This document shows positions 6,717 through 15,808 of a stretch of 49,026 nt of DNA, piece after piece. The stretch is from positions 1 to 49,026 of the forward strand of contig NZ_AKJX01000138.1 in NCBI RefSeq assembly GCF_000276605.1, read 5' to 3'. The DNA comes from Acidovorax sp. CF316. Its GTDB lineage: Bacteria > Pseudomonadota > Gammaproteobacteria > Burkholderiales > Burkholderiaceae_C. The position numbers were made by a program, and so were the translations under genes. The first letter of the stretch is position 1; every line of letters starts with the position of its first letter. The notes under the pieces are model-generated. The model saw only the letters and a list, made by a program, of their open reading frames with translations. It ran no database searches and was not told where the DNA came from.

Positions 6717-7094
6717 ATGAAACCACTCGTGCTCTGTGCCTGTGTCCTGGCCCTGCATGCCGTGCCCGCGCTGGCGGCAGATGCCTCGCCCGCCTGTGCC
6801 GCCAAGCAGGCGCGCATCGAATCGCAGCTGGCGGAGGCCACCGCGCAAGGGCGCAACCGCGAGGTCGCGGGGCTCAAGCAGGCCTTGCGCGGCAACAAGG
6901 CGCATTGCACCGATGCCTGGCTGGCCAAGGAGCGCGATGCACAGATCCGCCAGGCCACGAAGAAGGTGGCCGAGCGCGAGAAAAGCCTGGCCGCAGCGGA
7001 GAAGAAGGGCGATGCCAAGAAGATCGCTGCGCGCAAGGCCAAGCTCGATGAAGCCCAGAAGGCGCTGGCCGAGGCGCAAAGGCCGCTTCTCTGA
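6717..7094 (+). CDS. DUF1090 family periplasmic protein
   Basis: A 125-residue protein with a clear signal peptide (cleavage after PALAAD-type residues near 20). A helical, Lys/Ala/Glu-rich coiled-coil body follows, containing two Cys (PACAAK and AHCTDAW), as in the DUF1090/YqjC family. Function is unknown; members are small periplasmic proteins often linked to stress responses. The GAGGGAGC before the ATG at 6717 is a plausible ribosome site. It ends ten bases before a strong intrinsic terminator, so it is probably a single-gene unit. Confidence 0.85.
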   Translation: MKPLVLCACVLALHAVPALAADASPACAAKQARIESQLAEATAQGRNREVAGLKQALRGNKAHCTDAWLAKERDAQIRQATKKVAEREKSLAAAEKKGDAKKIAARKAKLDEAQKALAEAQRPLL

Positions 7095-7103
7095 ACCCTG
7101 ACA

Positions 7104-7137
7104 GGGCCGTGGTCATCGACCACGGCCCTTTCTTTTT
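7104..7137 (+). terminator. intrinsic terminator
   Basis: GGGCCGTGGTC (7104-7114) pairs perfectly with GACCACGGCCC (7118-7128) across a three-base loop, followed by TTTCTTTTT. It ends the DUF1090 gene and separates it from the convergent folB. Confidence 0.9.
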
Positions 7138-7161
7138 GCGCCGGGGCCGGCGGGCTTCAGC

Positions 7162-7539
7162 TCACCACTGCCCGGTCTCGATCCGGATCGCCACTTCGCA
7201 GTCGTCGAAGATCTCCAGCTTGGCGATCTTCACGCGCACGCCCAGCACGCCGGGCAGCTGCATCAGGCGGTTGGCGAGCTTGCCGATCAGGCTTTCGAGC
7301 AGGTTCACATGCTCGGCGCGGCACTCGTCGATGATGATCTGGCGCACCTTGCGGTAGTCCAGCACGTGCAGGATGTCGTCGTCGCGCGGCGTCAGCGGCT
7401 GGGCGCCCAGGCTCAGCTCGGCGTCCACCTGGATGGGCTGGGGGGCGGTCTTCTCGTGCGAGAGGATGCCCAGGTTGGCGTCGAAGCGCAAACCGGTGAG
7501 CGTGAGGATCTGGGTGCCTGTGGCGTGGGTGGTCGTCAT
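7162..7539 (-). CDS. folB: dihydroneopterin aldolase FolB
   Basis: A 125-residue dihydroneopterin aldolase, which converts 7,8-dihydroneopterin to 6-hydroxymethyl-dihydropterin and glycolaldehyde in folate synthesis. Family features seen are the N-terminal strand LTGLRFDANLGILSHEK, the DYRKVRQII segment, the LLESLIGKLANRL helix holding the substrate-binding Glu, and the end VRVKIAKLEIFDDCEVAIRIE. Length is normal. It lies 28 bases downstream of a FolM-type reductase on the same strand, so the two probably form a pterin operon. Confidence 0.92.
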   Translation of the reverse strand: MTTTHATGTQILTLTGLRFDANLGILSHEKTAPQPIQVDAELSLGAQPLTPRDDDILHVLDYRKVRQIIIDECRAEHVNLLESLIGKLANRLMQLPGVLGVRVKIAKLEIFDDCEVAIRIETGQW

Positions 7540-7567
7540 GGGGTTTCCTGCGTGAGCGGGTGGGTGC

Positions 7568-8356
7568 TCACATCAACGAAAAATCGCGCTCGAATTTCAT
7601 CAGGTGCTGCCCGCCGTCCACCATCAGCGTGGTGCCGGTGAGAGATCGGTTCTCCAGCGCAAAGCGCACGGTGGCGGCCACGTCTTCGGGGGTGGAGGAG
7701 CGGCCCAGCGGGCTCAGGGCGTGCAGCTGGGCGAATTTTTCGTCGCTGAGCATGTGGCTCGTGAGCGTGAGGCCCGGGGCCACGCCGACCACCCGCACGC
7801 GCGGCGCCAGCGCCAGGGCCAGCATGGTGCCGGCCGCTTCCAGCGCCGCCTTGGACAGCGTGTAGCTCATGAAGTCGGGGTTCTGGTTCCACAGCTTCTG
7901 GTCGAGCAGGTTGACCACGGCGCCCTGGGCATCGGCCTCGCCGGCCGCCGCGCGCGCCTGCAGGTGCTCGTGGAGGGCCTGCGCCAATAGCACCGGGGCC
8001 CCGGCATTGCTGCGCAGGTGCTTCTCCAGGCTGGCAAAGCCCAGCGTGGCAGCGTTGTCGTGCTCGAACAGCGAGGCGTTGTTGACCACGGCGTCGAGCG
8101 TGCCGAAGCGCGCCACCACGCGCGGTACCAGGGCGCGCACGCCGGCCTCGTCGTCGAAGTCGCCGTCGAAATGCGCGCTCTGCGCCGAGGACAGGCGTGC
8201 GCACTCTGCCGCCGTGTCGATGGCATCCTGCTCGGAGCTGCGGTAGTGCACGGCCACCTGCCAGCCGCCGGCTGCCAGCGCCAGCGCAATGCTGCGGCCC
8301 AGGCGCTTGGCGGCACCGGTGACGAGCACCGTACGGGGGCGGGGAGAAGAGGGCAT
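7568..8356 (-). CDS. folM: FolM/PTR1-type pteridine reductase (SDR family)
   Basis: A 262-residue short-chain dehydrogenase. The cofactor motif is TGAAKRLG, with Arg where classical SDRs have Gly. This TGxxxRxG signature is typical of PTR1 and FolM pteridine reductases, which reduce dihydropterins or dihydrofolate with NADPH. The catalytic Tyr and Lys are in SYTLSKAALE, an Asp is in NLLDQKLW at the PTR1-like position, and the end DGGQHLMKFERDFSL is complete. Its partner folB supports a pterin role. The ATG at 8356 is preferred; an in-frame GTG at 8389 would overlap the divergent methyltransferase gene. Confidence 0.85.
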   Translation of the reverse strand: MPSSPRPRTVLVTGAAKRLGRSIALALAAGGWQVAVHYRSSEQDAIDTAAECARLSSAQSAHFDGDFDDEAGVRALVPRVVARFGTLDAVVNNASLFEHDNAATLGFASLEKHLRSNAGAPVLLAQALHEHLQARAAAGEADAQGAVVNLLDQKLWNQNPDFMSYTLSKAALEAAGTMLALALAPRVRVVGVAPGLTLTSHMLSDEKFAQLHALSPLGRSSTPEDVAATVRFALENRSLTGTTLMVDGGQHLMKFERDFSLM

Positions 8357-8364
8357 GAGGGACA

Positions 8365-9483
8365 ATGCGGGCCGTGACGACGAAAACACCCGACAGTTTA
8401 ACGACCGCCCTCACGGCGCACATTGCCGATGCCATTGCTGCCGCCGGTGGCTGGATCGGCTTCGACCAGTTCATGGCCCTGGCCCTGTACACGGCCGGCT
8501 TGGGCTACTACGCCAACGATTCCACCAAGTTCGGCCTGCTGCCCGAATCCGGCAGCGACTTCGTGACCGCGCCCGAGCTCACGCCGCTGTTCGGCCAGAC
8601 CCTGGCCGTGCAGGTGGCCGAGGCCTTCGAGAAGACCGGCACCAGCGAGGTCTGGGAGTTCGGCGCCGGCTCGGGCGCGCTGGCGCTGCAGCTGCTCGAC
8701 GCCCTGGGCGACCGGGTGCAGCGCTACACCATCGTCGACCTCTCGGGCAGCCTGCGCGCGCGCCAGCAGACGCTGCTGGCAGCGCACGCGCACAAAGTGC
8801 GCTGGGTCGATGCACTGCCCGAGCGCTTTCAAGGCGTGGTGGTGGGCAACGAGGTGCTGGACGCCATGCCCGTCAAGCTGCTGGCCCGCCACGGAGGCCA
8901 GCACGGCGGCGTGTGGCACGAGCGCGGCGTGGCGCTGCACGAAGGCGCGTTCACCTGGGCCGACCAGGCCACCGACCTGCGCCCGCCGGTGGAGGTGGAA
9001 GGCCCGCAGGACTACCTGACCGAGGTCCATCCCCAGGGCGAGGGGTTCGTGCGCATGCTGGCCGACCGCCTGCAGCGCGGCGCGGCCTTCCTCCTGGACT
9101 ATGGCTTTGGTGAGAGTGAGTACTACCACCCCCAGCGCCACATGGGCACCGTGATGTGCCACCAGGGCCACCTGGCTGACAGCGACCCGCTGGTGGAGGT
9201 GGGGCGCAAGGACATCACCGCCCACGTCAACTTCACCGCCATCGCACTGGCCGCGCAGGACGCCGGCCTGCAGGTGCTGGGCTACACCACGCAGGCGCAT
9301 TTCCTCATCAACTGCGGGCTGGCGCAGCGCATGGTGGAGCTGCCCCCGCTGGAACGCGCCACCGCTGCCAAGCTCATCATGGAGCACGAGATGGGCGAGC
9401 TGTTCAAGGTCATCGCCCTGGGCGCGGGCGAGGCCTGGGAGCCCGTGGGCTTTGCCCAGGGCGACCGCTCGCACCGCCTCTGA
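8365..9483 (+). CDS. MidA/NDUFAF7-type SAM-dependent methyltransferase
   Basis: A 372-residue class I methyltransferase of the COG1565 family (MidA, NDUFAF7). Motifs: GWIGFDQFMALALY, the family hallmark DFVTAPELTPLFGQ, the SAM-binding EFGAGSGALALQLL, then GNEVLDAMPVKL and LLDYGFGESEYYHPQR. Eukaryotic NDUFAF7 methylates an Arg in a complex I subunit; the role of bacterial members is less clear. The ATG at 8365 lies only 8 bases from the divergent folM start, so both promoters must sit inside neighbouring coding DNA. A GTG at 8374 is an alternative start. Confidence 0.88.
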   Translation: MRAVTTKTPDSLTTALTAHIADAIAAAGGWIGFDQFMALALYTAGLGYYANDSTKFGLLPESGSDFVTAPELTPLFGQTLAVQVAEAFEKTGTSEVWEFGAGSGALALQLLDALGDRVQRYTIVDLSGSLRARQQTLLAAHAHKVRWVDALPERFQGVVVGNEVLDAMPVKLLARHGGQHGGVWHERGVALHEGAFTWADQATDLRPPVEVEGPQDYLTEVHPQGEGFVRMLADRLQRGAAFLLDYGFGESEYYHPQRHMGTVMCHQGHLADSDPLVEVGRKDITAHVNFTAIALAAQDAGLQVLGYTTQAHFLINCGLAQRMVELPPLERATAAKLIMEHEMGELFKVIALGAGEAWEPVGFAQGDRSHRL

Positions 9484-9560
9484 CGCCCATGTCGGTTATC
9501 CCCAAGCGCTGAGCGCAACCCGCAGGCTACGAAACTGGCACGGCCAAGGCCAGTGCTCCC

Positions 9561-9653
9561 GCGCAAGGGCCGCCCCGCCGCGCTGGGAGCGTCCCCCTCC
9601 CGACCCGCGCAGCGGGTCGAGAGAGGGGTGAAGGCGCGAAGCGACTCAGGGGG
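9561..9653. repeat. intergenic repeat, copy 1 (convergent gap)
   Basis: This 93-base element is the inverted counterpart of 26242-26336. Shared words include GCGCAAGGGCCGCCCC, GTCCCCCTCCC and AAGGCGCGAAGCGACTCAG. It contains a hairpin GACCCGC-GCA-GCGGGTC. It fills the space between the ends of the convergent methyltransferase (stop at 9483) and ABC ATPase (stop at 9660). Confidence 0.85.
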
Positions 9654-9659
9654 TGAATT

Positions 9660-10733
<1,074 letters not shown>

Positions 10734-10738
10734 GTCAG

Positions 10739-11641
10739 TCAGTCCTTGACGCCGCCAGCCGTCAGGCCGCGGACGAGGTAGGTGCGCACCAGCACCGTGA
10801 AGATCACCACGGGGAACATCACCAGCGTGCCGCTGGCGGCGATCTTGGTCCACTCCCAGCCCTCGTACTGCAGGAAGTTGACGATGGCCACGGGCGCAGT
10901 GATGGCGTTGGTGCGCGTGAGAATGAGGGCGTAGAAGAAGTCGTTCCACGAGAAGATGAAGCACAGCACGGCCGTGGCCGCCAGCCCGGGCGAGGCCAGC
11001 GGCAGCGTGATGCGCCAGAAGGCCTGCCAGACGCCGCAGCCATCGATGTAGGCCGCCTCTTCGAGGGCCGTGGGCACGGCCTCGAAGAAGGTCTGCATGA
11101 GCCAGATCACGATGGCCAGGTTGAACGTGAGGTAGACGATGGCCAGGCCGGCGATGGTGTCCTGCAGGCCCAGCCAGCGGTAGGCCAGGAAGAACGGGAT
11201 GGTGAAGGCGATGGGCGGCGCCATGCGCGTCACCAAAATCCACAGCGCCACATGGCGCCGCCACTTGAACTGCCAGCGCGTGAGCGCATAGGCGGCCGGC
11301 ACGCCGATCAGCAGCGACAGCGCGGTGGACAGGGTGCTCACCGCCAGGCTGTTCCAGAAGGACTTGAGGAAGTTGCCCTGCAGCAGGCTGCGAAAGCCCT
11401 CCAGCGTGGGCATGAAAAGCAGGCTGTCCTCGAAGATCTCCGCACTCGGCTTGAAAGCCAACTGCACCAGCCACAGGAAGGGGGACATCACCACCAGCAA
11501 CAGGGCGATGGCCACCAGGCCGCGCGCATGGCGGCGCAGCCAGCCCGCGCGCCGCGTGGCGGGCAGCGGCAAGGCGGCAGAGTTTGCCGCAGCGGGTGGT
11601 GTCGGCAGGGGCAGGGTGGCGTCAGCGCTTGTCATGGTCAT
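10739..11641 (-). CDS. ABC transporter permease, MalG type
   Basis: A 300-residue inner-membrane permease with about six hydrophobic segments. The EAA loop (EEAAYIDGCGVWQAFWRITLPLASPG) contacts the ATPase. The N-terminal cytoplasmic Pro/Ala-rich stretch precedes the first membrane helix RGLVAIALLLVVMSPFLWL. Periplasmic loops with FKPSAEIFE and LLQGNFLKSFWNSL are typical of the CUT1 (MalG) family. It overlaps the MalF-type permease by 20 bases, so the two are probably translated together. Confidence 0.92.
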   Translation of the reverse strand: MTMTSADATLPLPTPPAAANSAALPLPATRRAGWLRRHARGLVAIALLLVVMSPFLWLVQLAFKPSAEIFEDSLLFMPTLEGFRSLLQGNFLKSFWNSLAVSTLSTALSLLIGVPAAYALTRWQFKWRRHVALWILVTRMAPPIAFTIPFFLAYRWLGLQDTIAGLAIVYLTFNLAIVIWLMQTFFEAVPTALEEAAYIDGCGVWQAFWRITLPLASPGLAATAVLCFIFSWNDFFYALILTRTNAITAPVAIVNFLQYEGWEWTKIAASGTLVMFPVVIFTVLVRTYLVRGLTAGGVKD

Positions 11642-12536
11642 TCCATCCGAGTCGGCCCACCAGCCAGCTGAGCGCGAACACCCCCGCGAGGATCACCATC
11701 GCGATGGCGCTGGCATAGCCCCAGTAGGAGAAGTTGAAGGCCTGGATGAAGCCGTAGTAGTTGGTCACTTCGGTCACCGTGCCCGGGCCGCCGTCGGTCA
11801 GCACATAGATCAGCGGAAAGGCCTTGAAGCTGTCGATCAGCCGGAACAGCCCGCACACCACCAGCACCGGCCGGATGTAGGGAAACACGATGTAGATGAA
11901 CAGCTGCCAGCGGTTGGCACCGTCCAGGCTCGCCGCCTCCAGCGGCTCGTCGGGCACCATCTGCAAGGTGGCCAGCACCATCAGCATGGTGAACGGGAAC
12001 CACTGCCAGGTATCGGCGATGGAGATGGCCCACAGGGCCGTGTCGGGGTTGGCGATGAGCGAGCGCACGGGCAGGCCCACGGCTTCGAGTGCGCGGTGCA
12101 GCGGGCTCACGTCGGGCGTGTACATGATCTTCCAGATCAGCGCCACCACGATGGGCGGCAGCACCATGGGGATCAGGAACACCGTGCGCGTGGCGCCCAG
12201 CAGCTTCGAGCGCCCGTTGAGCAGCAGCGCCAGGCCCAGGCCCACCGCCAGCTGCAGCGCCACGCTGGACACCGACAGCTTGAGCTGCGTGGCGATGGAG
12301 CGCAGGAAGCGCTCGTCCTCCAGCAGGTGGCGGTAGTTGACCAGCGGGTCCTTGAAGTGGAAGGTGGCAGCCGCGTCGGTCAGGCTCAGCGGCGTGAAGC
12401 TGGCCACCAGCAGTGCCGTGGCCGGCGCCAGCGTGATGATCAGCAGCACCGCCAGCGAAGGCAGCAGGCCCCAGAGGAAGGCGCGCCGGCGCGCGGCCTC
12501 CCAGCCCACGCCGGGTGGGGCGGTCAGGGTGCTCAC
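11622..12536 (-). CDS. ABC transporter permease, MalF type
   Basis: A 304-residue inner-membrane permease of the CUT1 family. The first helix is LLPSLAVLLIITLAPATALL, and the EAA loop reads EAASLDGANRWQLFIYIVFPYIRP. The segment PIVVALIWKIMY-TPDVSPLHRAL is characteristic of sugar ABC permeases. It pairs with the MalG-type permease that follows. It begins 10 bases after the stop of the binding-protein gene. Confidence 0.92.
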   Translation of the reverse strand: MSTLTAPPGVGWEAARRRAFLWGLLPSLAVLLIITLAPATALLVASFTPLSLTDAAATFHFKDPLVNYRHLLEDERFLRSIATQLKLSVSSVALQLAVGLGLALLLNGRSKLLGATRTVFLIPMVLPPIVVALIWKIMYTPDVSPLHRALEAVGLPVRSLIANPDTALWAISIADTWQWFPFTMLMVLATLQMVPDEPLEAASLDGANRWQLFIYIVFPYIRPVLVVCGLFRLIDSFKAFPLIYVLTDGGPGTVTEVTNYYGFIQAFNFSYWGYASAIAMVILAGVFALSWLVGRLGWNDHDKR

Positions 12537-12546
12537 GGCCGGCCCG

Positions 12547-13878
12547 TCACAGGTTCTGCCCGGCGCGCTTGAGCTCGGTGATCGACTGCGCCTGGGCCTG
12601 CTGCAGCGCTTGCTTGGCGCTGGCCTGGCCCGAGGCGATCAGCGCGATCGCCTTGTTGAGCTGCTGGTCCACCTGCGGGTAGACCGACACCGTGCGGTAC
12701 TTCATGTGGCCGGTCTTGGAGGCCAGCTCGATCGAGTCGAGCGCCAACTGTGCCAGGTCGTTGCCGTTGATGATCTGCTTGGAGCGAAACTCCTTGGAGT
12801 CGATGTCCGAGCGGCGTGCCGGCGAGCCGTAGCCTGCGGCCACCGCCTTGCGCGTGGTCTGCTTGGACAGTGCCCACTGGATGAAGGCCCAGGCGGCTTC
12901 CTTGTTCTTCGAACCGGTCGGAATGCCCAGGCCGTGCACGGCCGTCCCCGGGAAGCGCCCGGCAGGCCCCTTGGGCACCTGGCCGAACTTCAGCGTCTTG
13001 ATGGTCTTGCTGGTGGCTGCGTCACCGAGTTGCGCCAGGTGCAACTGGCCGGCATCGGTGAAGTTCACGCGGCCGAGCTTGAGGGCCTGGGTCACCTGGT
13101 CGGGCGTGTAGGTGATGGCGCCATCGGGTCCGAACTCGCGCAGCAGGCTGGCGTAGTACTCGGCCGCGGCAATCGCCTCGGGCGTGTCGAGCGTGGGGTA
13201 CAGGTCGTCGGGCGCCTTGCGGAACACGTCGCCACCAAAGGCGTGCAGGTAGGGCACGAAGGTCCAGCCGTAGTGGCTGTCGGAGACGAAGCCCGCCACG
13301 CGCTCCTTCTTGTTCACAGCGCGCAGCACCTTCACCAGGTCGTCCGTGGTGTCGGGATAGGCCAGGCCGGCCTGCTGCACCAGGTCGAAGCGCGACGATG
13401 CGGACAACAGCGCCTCGGCCGTCCATGGAATGCCATAGAGCTTGCCGTCCTTGCCGGTCTCGGGCGCGCGGGCGCCGGGCAGGAAGTCGTTCACGTCCCA
13501 GTCGGCGGGCGTGAGGTTGGGGTTCTTGATGAAATCGTCGAGCGGCGTGAGCCAGCCCGAATTGATCCAGCGGCTCGAGTAGATGAAGGTCACGTTGACC
13601 ACGTCGTAGGCCGAGCCCTTGGTGGACAGCTCCAGATCGGCGCGCTGGTTGTAGACCGGGAACGAGGGCGCGTCGAAGTTGACCTTGGCGCCCGTGAGCG
13701 CCTCGAACTCGGGCAGGAACTGCTGCAGCAGCTTGGGATAGGCCGCGCTGAAGGTCGAAACGTTCAGGGTCACGCCCTGGAACTTCTTGGCGCCGCTCTG
13801 GGCGTGGGCAAAGCCGGGCAGCAGGGCGGTGGCGCCCAGGGCCGATGCGGCCTGGAGCAGTTGGCGTCGTTGCGTCAT
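12547..13878 (-). CDS. extracellular solute-binding protein (family 1), Tat-like signal
   Basis: A 443-residue periplasmic binding protein of the sugar/polyol (MalE, UgpB) class, by length and by motifs such as YGIPWTAEALL and AAWAFIQWALSKQT. The N terminus MTQRRQLLQAASALGATALL has a twin Arg followed by a moderately hydrophobic segment, so export by the Tat pathway is possible. It is the first gene of the transporter part of the operon, directly after an AtsK-type dioxygenase. The association hints that the ligand may be an organosulfur compound or its sugar-like carrier, but the sequence alone does not show the ligand. Confidence 0.9.
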   Translation of the reverse strand: MTQRRQLLQAASALGATALLPGFAHAQSGAKKFQGVTLNVSTFSAAYPKLLQQFLPEFEALTGAKVNFDAPSFPVYNQRADLELSTKGSAYDVVNVTFIYSSRWINSGWLTPLDDFIKNPNLTPADWDVNDFLPGARAPETGKDGKLYGIPWTAEALLSASSRFDLVQQAGLAYPDTTDDLVKVLRAVNKKERVAGFVSDSHYGWTFVPYLHAFGGDVFRKAPDDLYPTLDTPEAIAAAEYYASLLREFGPDGAITYTPDQVTQALKLGRVNFTDAGQLHLAQLGDAATSKTIKTLKFGQVPKGPAGRFPGTAVHGLGIPTGSKNKEAAWAFIQWALSKQTTRKAVAAGYGSPARRSDIDSKEFRSKQIINGNDLAQLALDSIELASKTGHMKYRTVSVYPQVDQQLNKAIALIASGQASAKQALQQAQAQSITELKRAGQNL

Positions 13879-13896
13879 GGGGATGGTTCCGTGGGG

Positions 13897-14856
13897 TCAG
13901 GCCGTGGCCGTGATCAACGTGTCGATCTGCGCGTCGTTGGTGGCTTCGGGGCGCGTGCGCGTGCGGCTCTTGCGGCCGTCCACGGCCACGGCCGGGTCGC
14001 CGTGCACGGTGACGCGGCGCACCAGGCGGGCCTGGTTGCCGTAGTCGTTGATGGCGAAATGCTGCGTGGCGCGGTTGTCCCAGATCGCCACATCGTCCTG
14101 CTGCCATTGCCAGCGCACCGTGTTCTCCAGGCGGACCACGCGGTTCTGCAAAATTTCGAAGATGCGCGCCGATTCGGTGCTCGAAAACCCAGCGATCTTC
14201 TTGACGAAGTGGCCGAGCAGCAGCGCGCGCTCGCCCGACACCGGGTGCACATGCACCACGGGGTGCTCGGCCTCGTACACGGCGGAGACGAAGACCTTGC
14301 GGTGGTGGTTCAGGCGCTCTTCCTCGACCACCACGCGCTCGGCGCCGTAGTCGTAGTCGTTGCTGTGCACGGCCCACAGGCCGTCGGCCAGGCGCTTGAG
14401 GTCCTCGGGCAGGCGCGCATAGGCGGCCGCCGTGTTGGCCCACACCGTGTCGCCGCCATAGGCCGGGATCTTCACGCCGCGCAGGATGCCGTACTTGGGG
14501 AAGGCGTCGAGAAAGGTCACGTCGGTGTGCCACGAGTCGGCGCGGCCACCGCCCTTGGAGGCGTCGAGCTCGAAGATGCGCGTGCCGGTGGGCGAGGGCA
14601 CCGTGGGGTGGGCCACCGTCTTGCCCAGGCGGGCGCCGAAGGCCTGGTGGCTGGCGTCGTCCAGGTGCGTCTGGCCGCGGAAGAACAGCACCTTGTGCTG
14701 GACCAGCGCGGCCGTGAGATCGGCGACGGTAGCGTCGTCCAGTTCGCCCGACAGCTTCAGGCCCAGGACTTCACCGCCCAGGCTGCCCGCCACGCGGCGG
14801 ATGCGGAGTTGGCCAAAAGAGGTGTCGATGTTGGATGGGGACGAGGTTTCGCTCAC
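13897..14856 (-). CDS. atsK: AtsK-type Fe(II)/2-oxoglutarate dioxygenase
   Basis: A 319-residue TauD/TfdA-superfamily enzyme. The iron-binding HxD is in SWHTDVTFLDAFPK and the distal His in RATQHFAINDYGNQ, followed by the 2-oxoglutarate Arg in ARLVRRVTV. The segments VWANTAAAYARLP, WAVHSNDYDYGAER and LLLGHFVKKIAGFSS match the alkylsulfatase AtsK of Pseudomonas, which oxidises alkyl sulfate esters to aldehyde and sulfate. The GTG at 14856 has GGAG 7 bases upstream; in-frame ATGs further out lack a ribosome site. It lies downstream of eutC after 151 bases and upstream of an ABC importer. A role in sulfate-ester use under sulfur limitation is the best inference. Confidence 0.87.
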   Translation of the reverse strand: MSETSSPSNIDTSFGQLRIRRVAGSLGGEVLGLKLSGELDDATVADLTAALVQHKVLFFRGQTHLDDASHQAFGARLGKTVAHPTVPSPTGTRIFELDASKGGGRADSWHTDVTFLDAFPKYGILRGVKIPAYGGDTVWANTAAAYARLPEDLKRLADGLWAVHSNDYDYGAERVVVEEERLNHHRKVFVSAVYEAEHPVVHVHPVSGERALLLGHFVKKIAGFSSTESARIFEILQNRVVRLENTVRWQWQQDDVAIWDNRATQHFAINDYGNQARLVRRVTVHGDPAVAVDGRKSRTRTRPEATNDAQIDTLITATA

Positions 14857-14927
14857 GGGCAGGCTCCAGCGGTGGGGGGAGCGCTGGATTCTGCGCATGC
14901 ACGCCAGGCCTGCGAAGCAAGGAAAAC

Positions 14928-14962
14928 CGATATCCAAGCTGCCGAAACATTCGGCAATATCG
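14928..14962. promoter_or_regulatory. nested inverted repeat upstream of the atsK-type gene
   Basis: GCCGAA (14941-14946) and TTCGGC (14950-14955) form a tight stem. Outside it are CGATAT (14928-14933) and ATATCG (14957-14962). The element is about 70-105 bases before the GTG start of the atsK-type gene and downstream of the eutC stop. It is a plausible operator or attenuator stem for this sulfur-related operon. Confidence 0.45.
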
Positions 14963-15007
14963 AAAGCAGCAAAAGTTGGGAGGAGGGTGCGAGTCCTTCG
15001 CCGCGTT

Positions 15008-15808
15008 TCAGCCGCCGGTCAGGTGGCTGCCGGAGGGCTCGGCCTGCAGGGTGACTGCATCGCTGCGGTCCTTGAGGCCAATGCCCGTGAGCCCCAGGCG
15101 CCGCGCCTCCACGCACAGCCACCACAGGCGCGCGGCCGCAGCCGCGGGCGCCAGGCCTTCGGGGCGCACGTTGGAGATGCAGTTGCGCTCTGCATCGCTG
15201 CGGCCCACCTGGGGGTGCCAGGTGAGGTAGATGCCCAGGCTGTCGGGCGAGCTCAGGCCCGGGCGTTCGCCGATCAGCACGGCCACCAGGCGCGCACCCA
15301 GCAGCGCCCCCACCTCGTCGCCCAGCGCCACGCGCGCCTGGGTGGCAATGGCCACCGGCCCGATGCGCCAGCCCTGCGGGGCATCCTGCACGATGGCCTG
15401 TACCAGCGGCAGGGCATTGCGCTCGACGGCCAGGGCCGAGAGGCCGTCGGCTACCACCAGCAGCAGGTCGCAGTCTGCCTGTGGTGCATCGCCGAGCCGC
15501 CGTGCATCGGCTGCGTCCAGGCGCCGGCCCAGGTCGGGGCGCAGCAGGTAGGTGGGGCGGTCGGGTGCGGCGCTGGCCACCCGCAGCGTGGTGCAACCCA
15601 GCCCGGCGAGCTGTGCTGCCAGCGCATCGGCGTCGAGCGGCAGGTGCACGGCATCGCGTGCCTGCGCATGGGCCAGGCCGAAGTCGAGCAGTTCGCGCGT
15701 GGGTATGGCCGTGCCTGCGCGTCCCAGTGCCAGCCGCGCGGCCGTGTGGGCGCGCAGGTCGTCCCAGGGGTCGGGCAGCGGGCCGGTGGTGGGTGCGGGG
15801 CGGCTCAT
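15008..15808 (-). CDS. eutC: ethanolamine ammonia-lyase light chain EutC
   Basis: A 266-residue small subunit of the adenosylcobalamin-dependent ethanolamine ammonia-lyase, which turns ethanolamine into acetaldehyde and ammonia. Seen: DPWDDLRAHTAARLALGRAG near the N terminus, LDFGLAHAQARDAVH, DLLLVVADGLSALAV, LIGERPGLSSPDSLGIYLTW and the end region RNCISNVRPEGL. Its ATG overlaps the eutB stop by 4 bases (ATGA), so the two subunits are coupled. No eutA reactivase, Eat permease or microcompartment shell gene is present nearby. Confidence 0.95.
   Translation of the reverse strand: MSRPAPTTGPLPDPWDDLRAHTAARLALGRAGTAIPTRELLDFGLAHAQARDAVHLPLDADALAAQLAGLGCTTLRVASAAPDRPTYLLRPDLGRRLDAADARRLGDAPQADCDLLLVVADGLSALAVERNALPLVQAIVQDAPQGWRIGPVAIATQARVALGDEVGALLGARLVAVLIGERPGLSSPDSLGIYLTWHPQVGRSDAERNCISNVRPEGLAPAAAAARLWWLCVEARRLGLTGIGLKDRSDAVTLQAEPSGSHLTGG

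Noticed and set aside
9561-9653. CRISPR or IS end as an explanation of the intergenic repeat
   Set aside because: The copies are far apart and inverted, have no regular spacers, and have no transposase or target duplication next to them.
12337-15054. 905-codon open frame on the plus strand
   Set aside because: It runs antisense through the permease, binding-protein and AtsK-type genes. Its product is a His/Gly/Ala/Val-rich string with no domain, as expected from the mirror of high-GC coding DNA.
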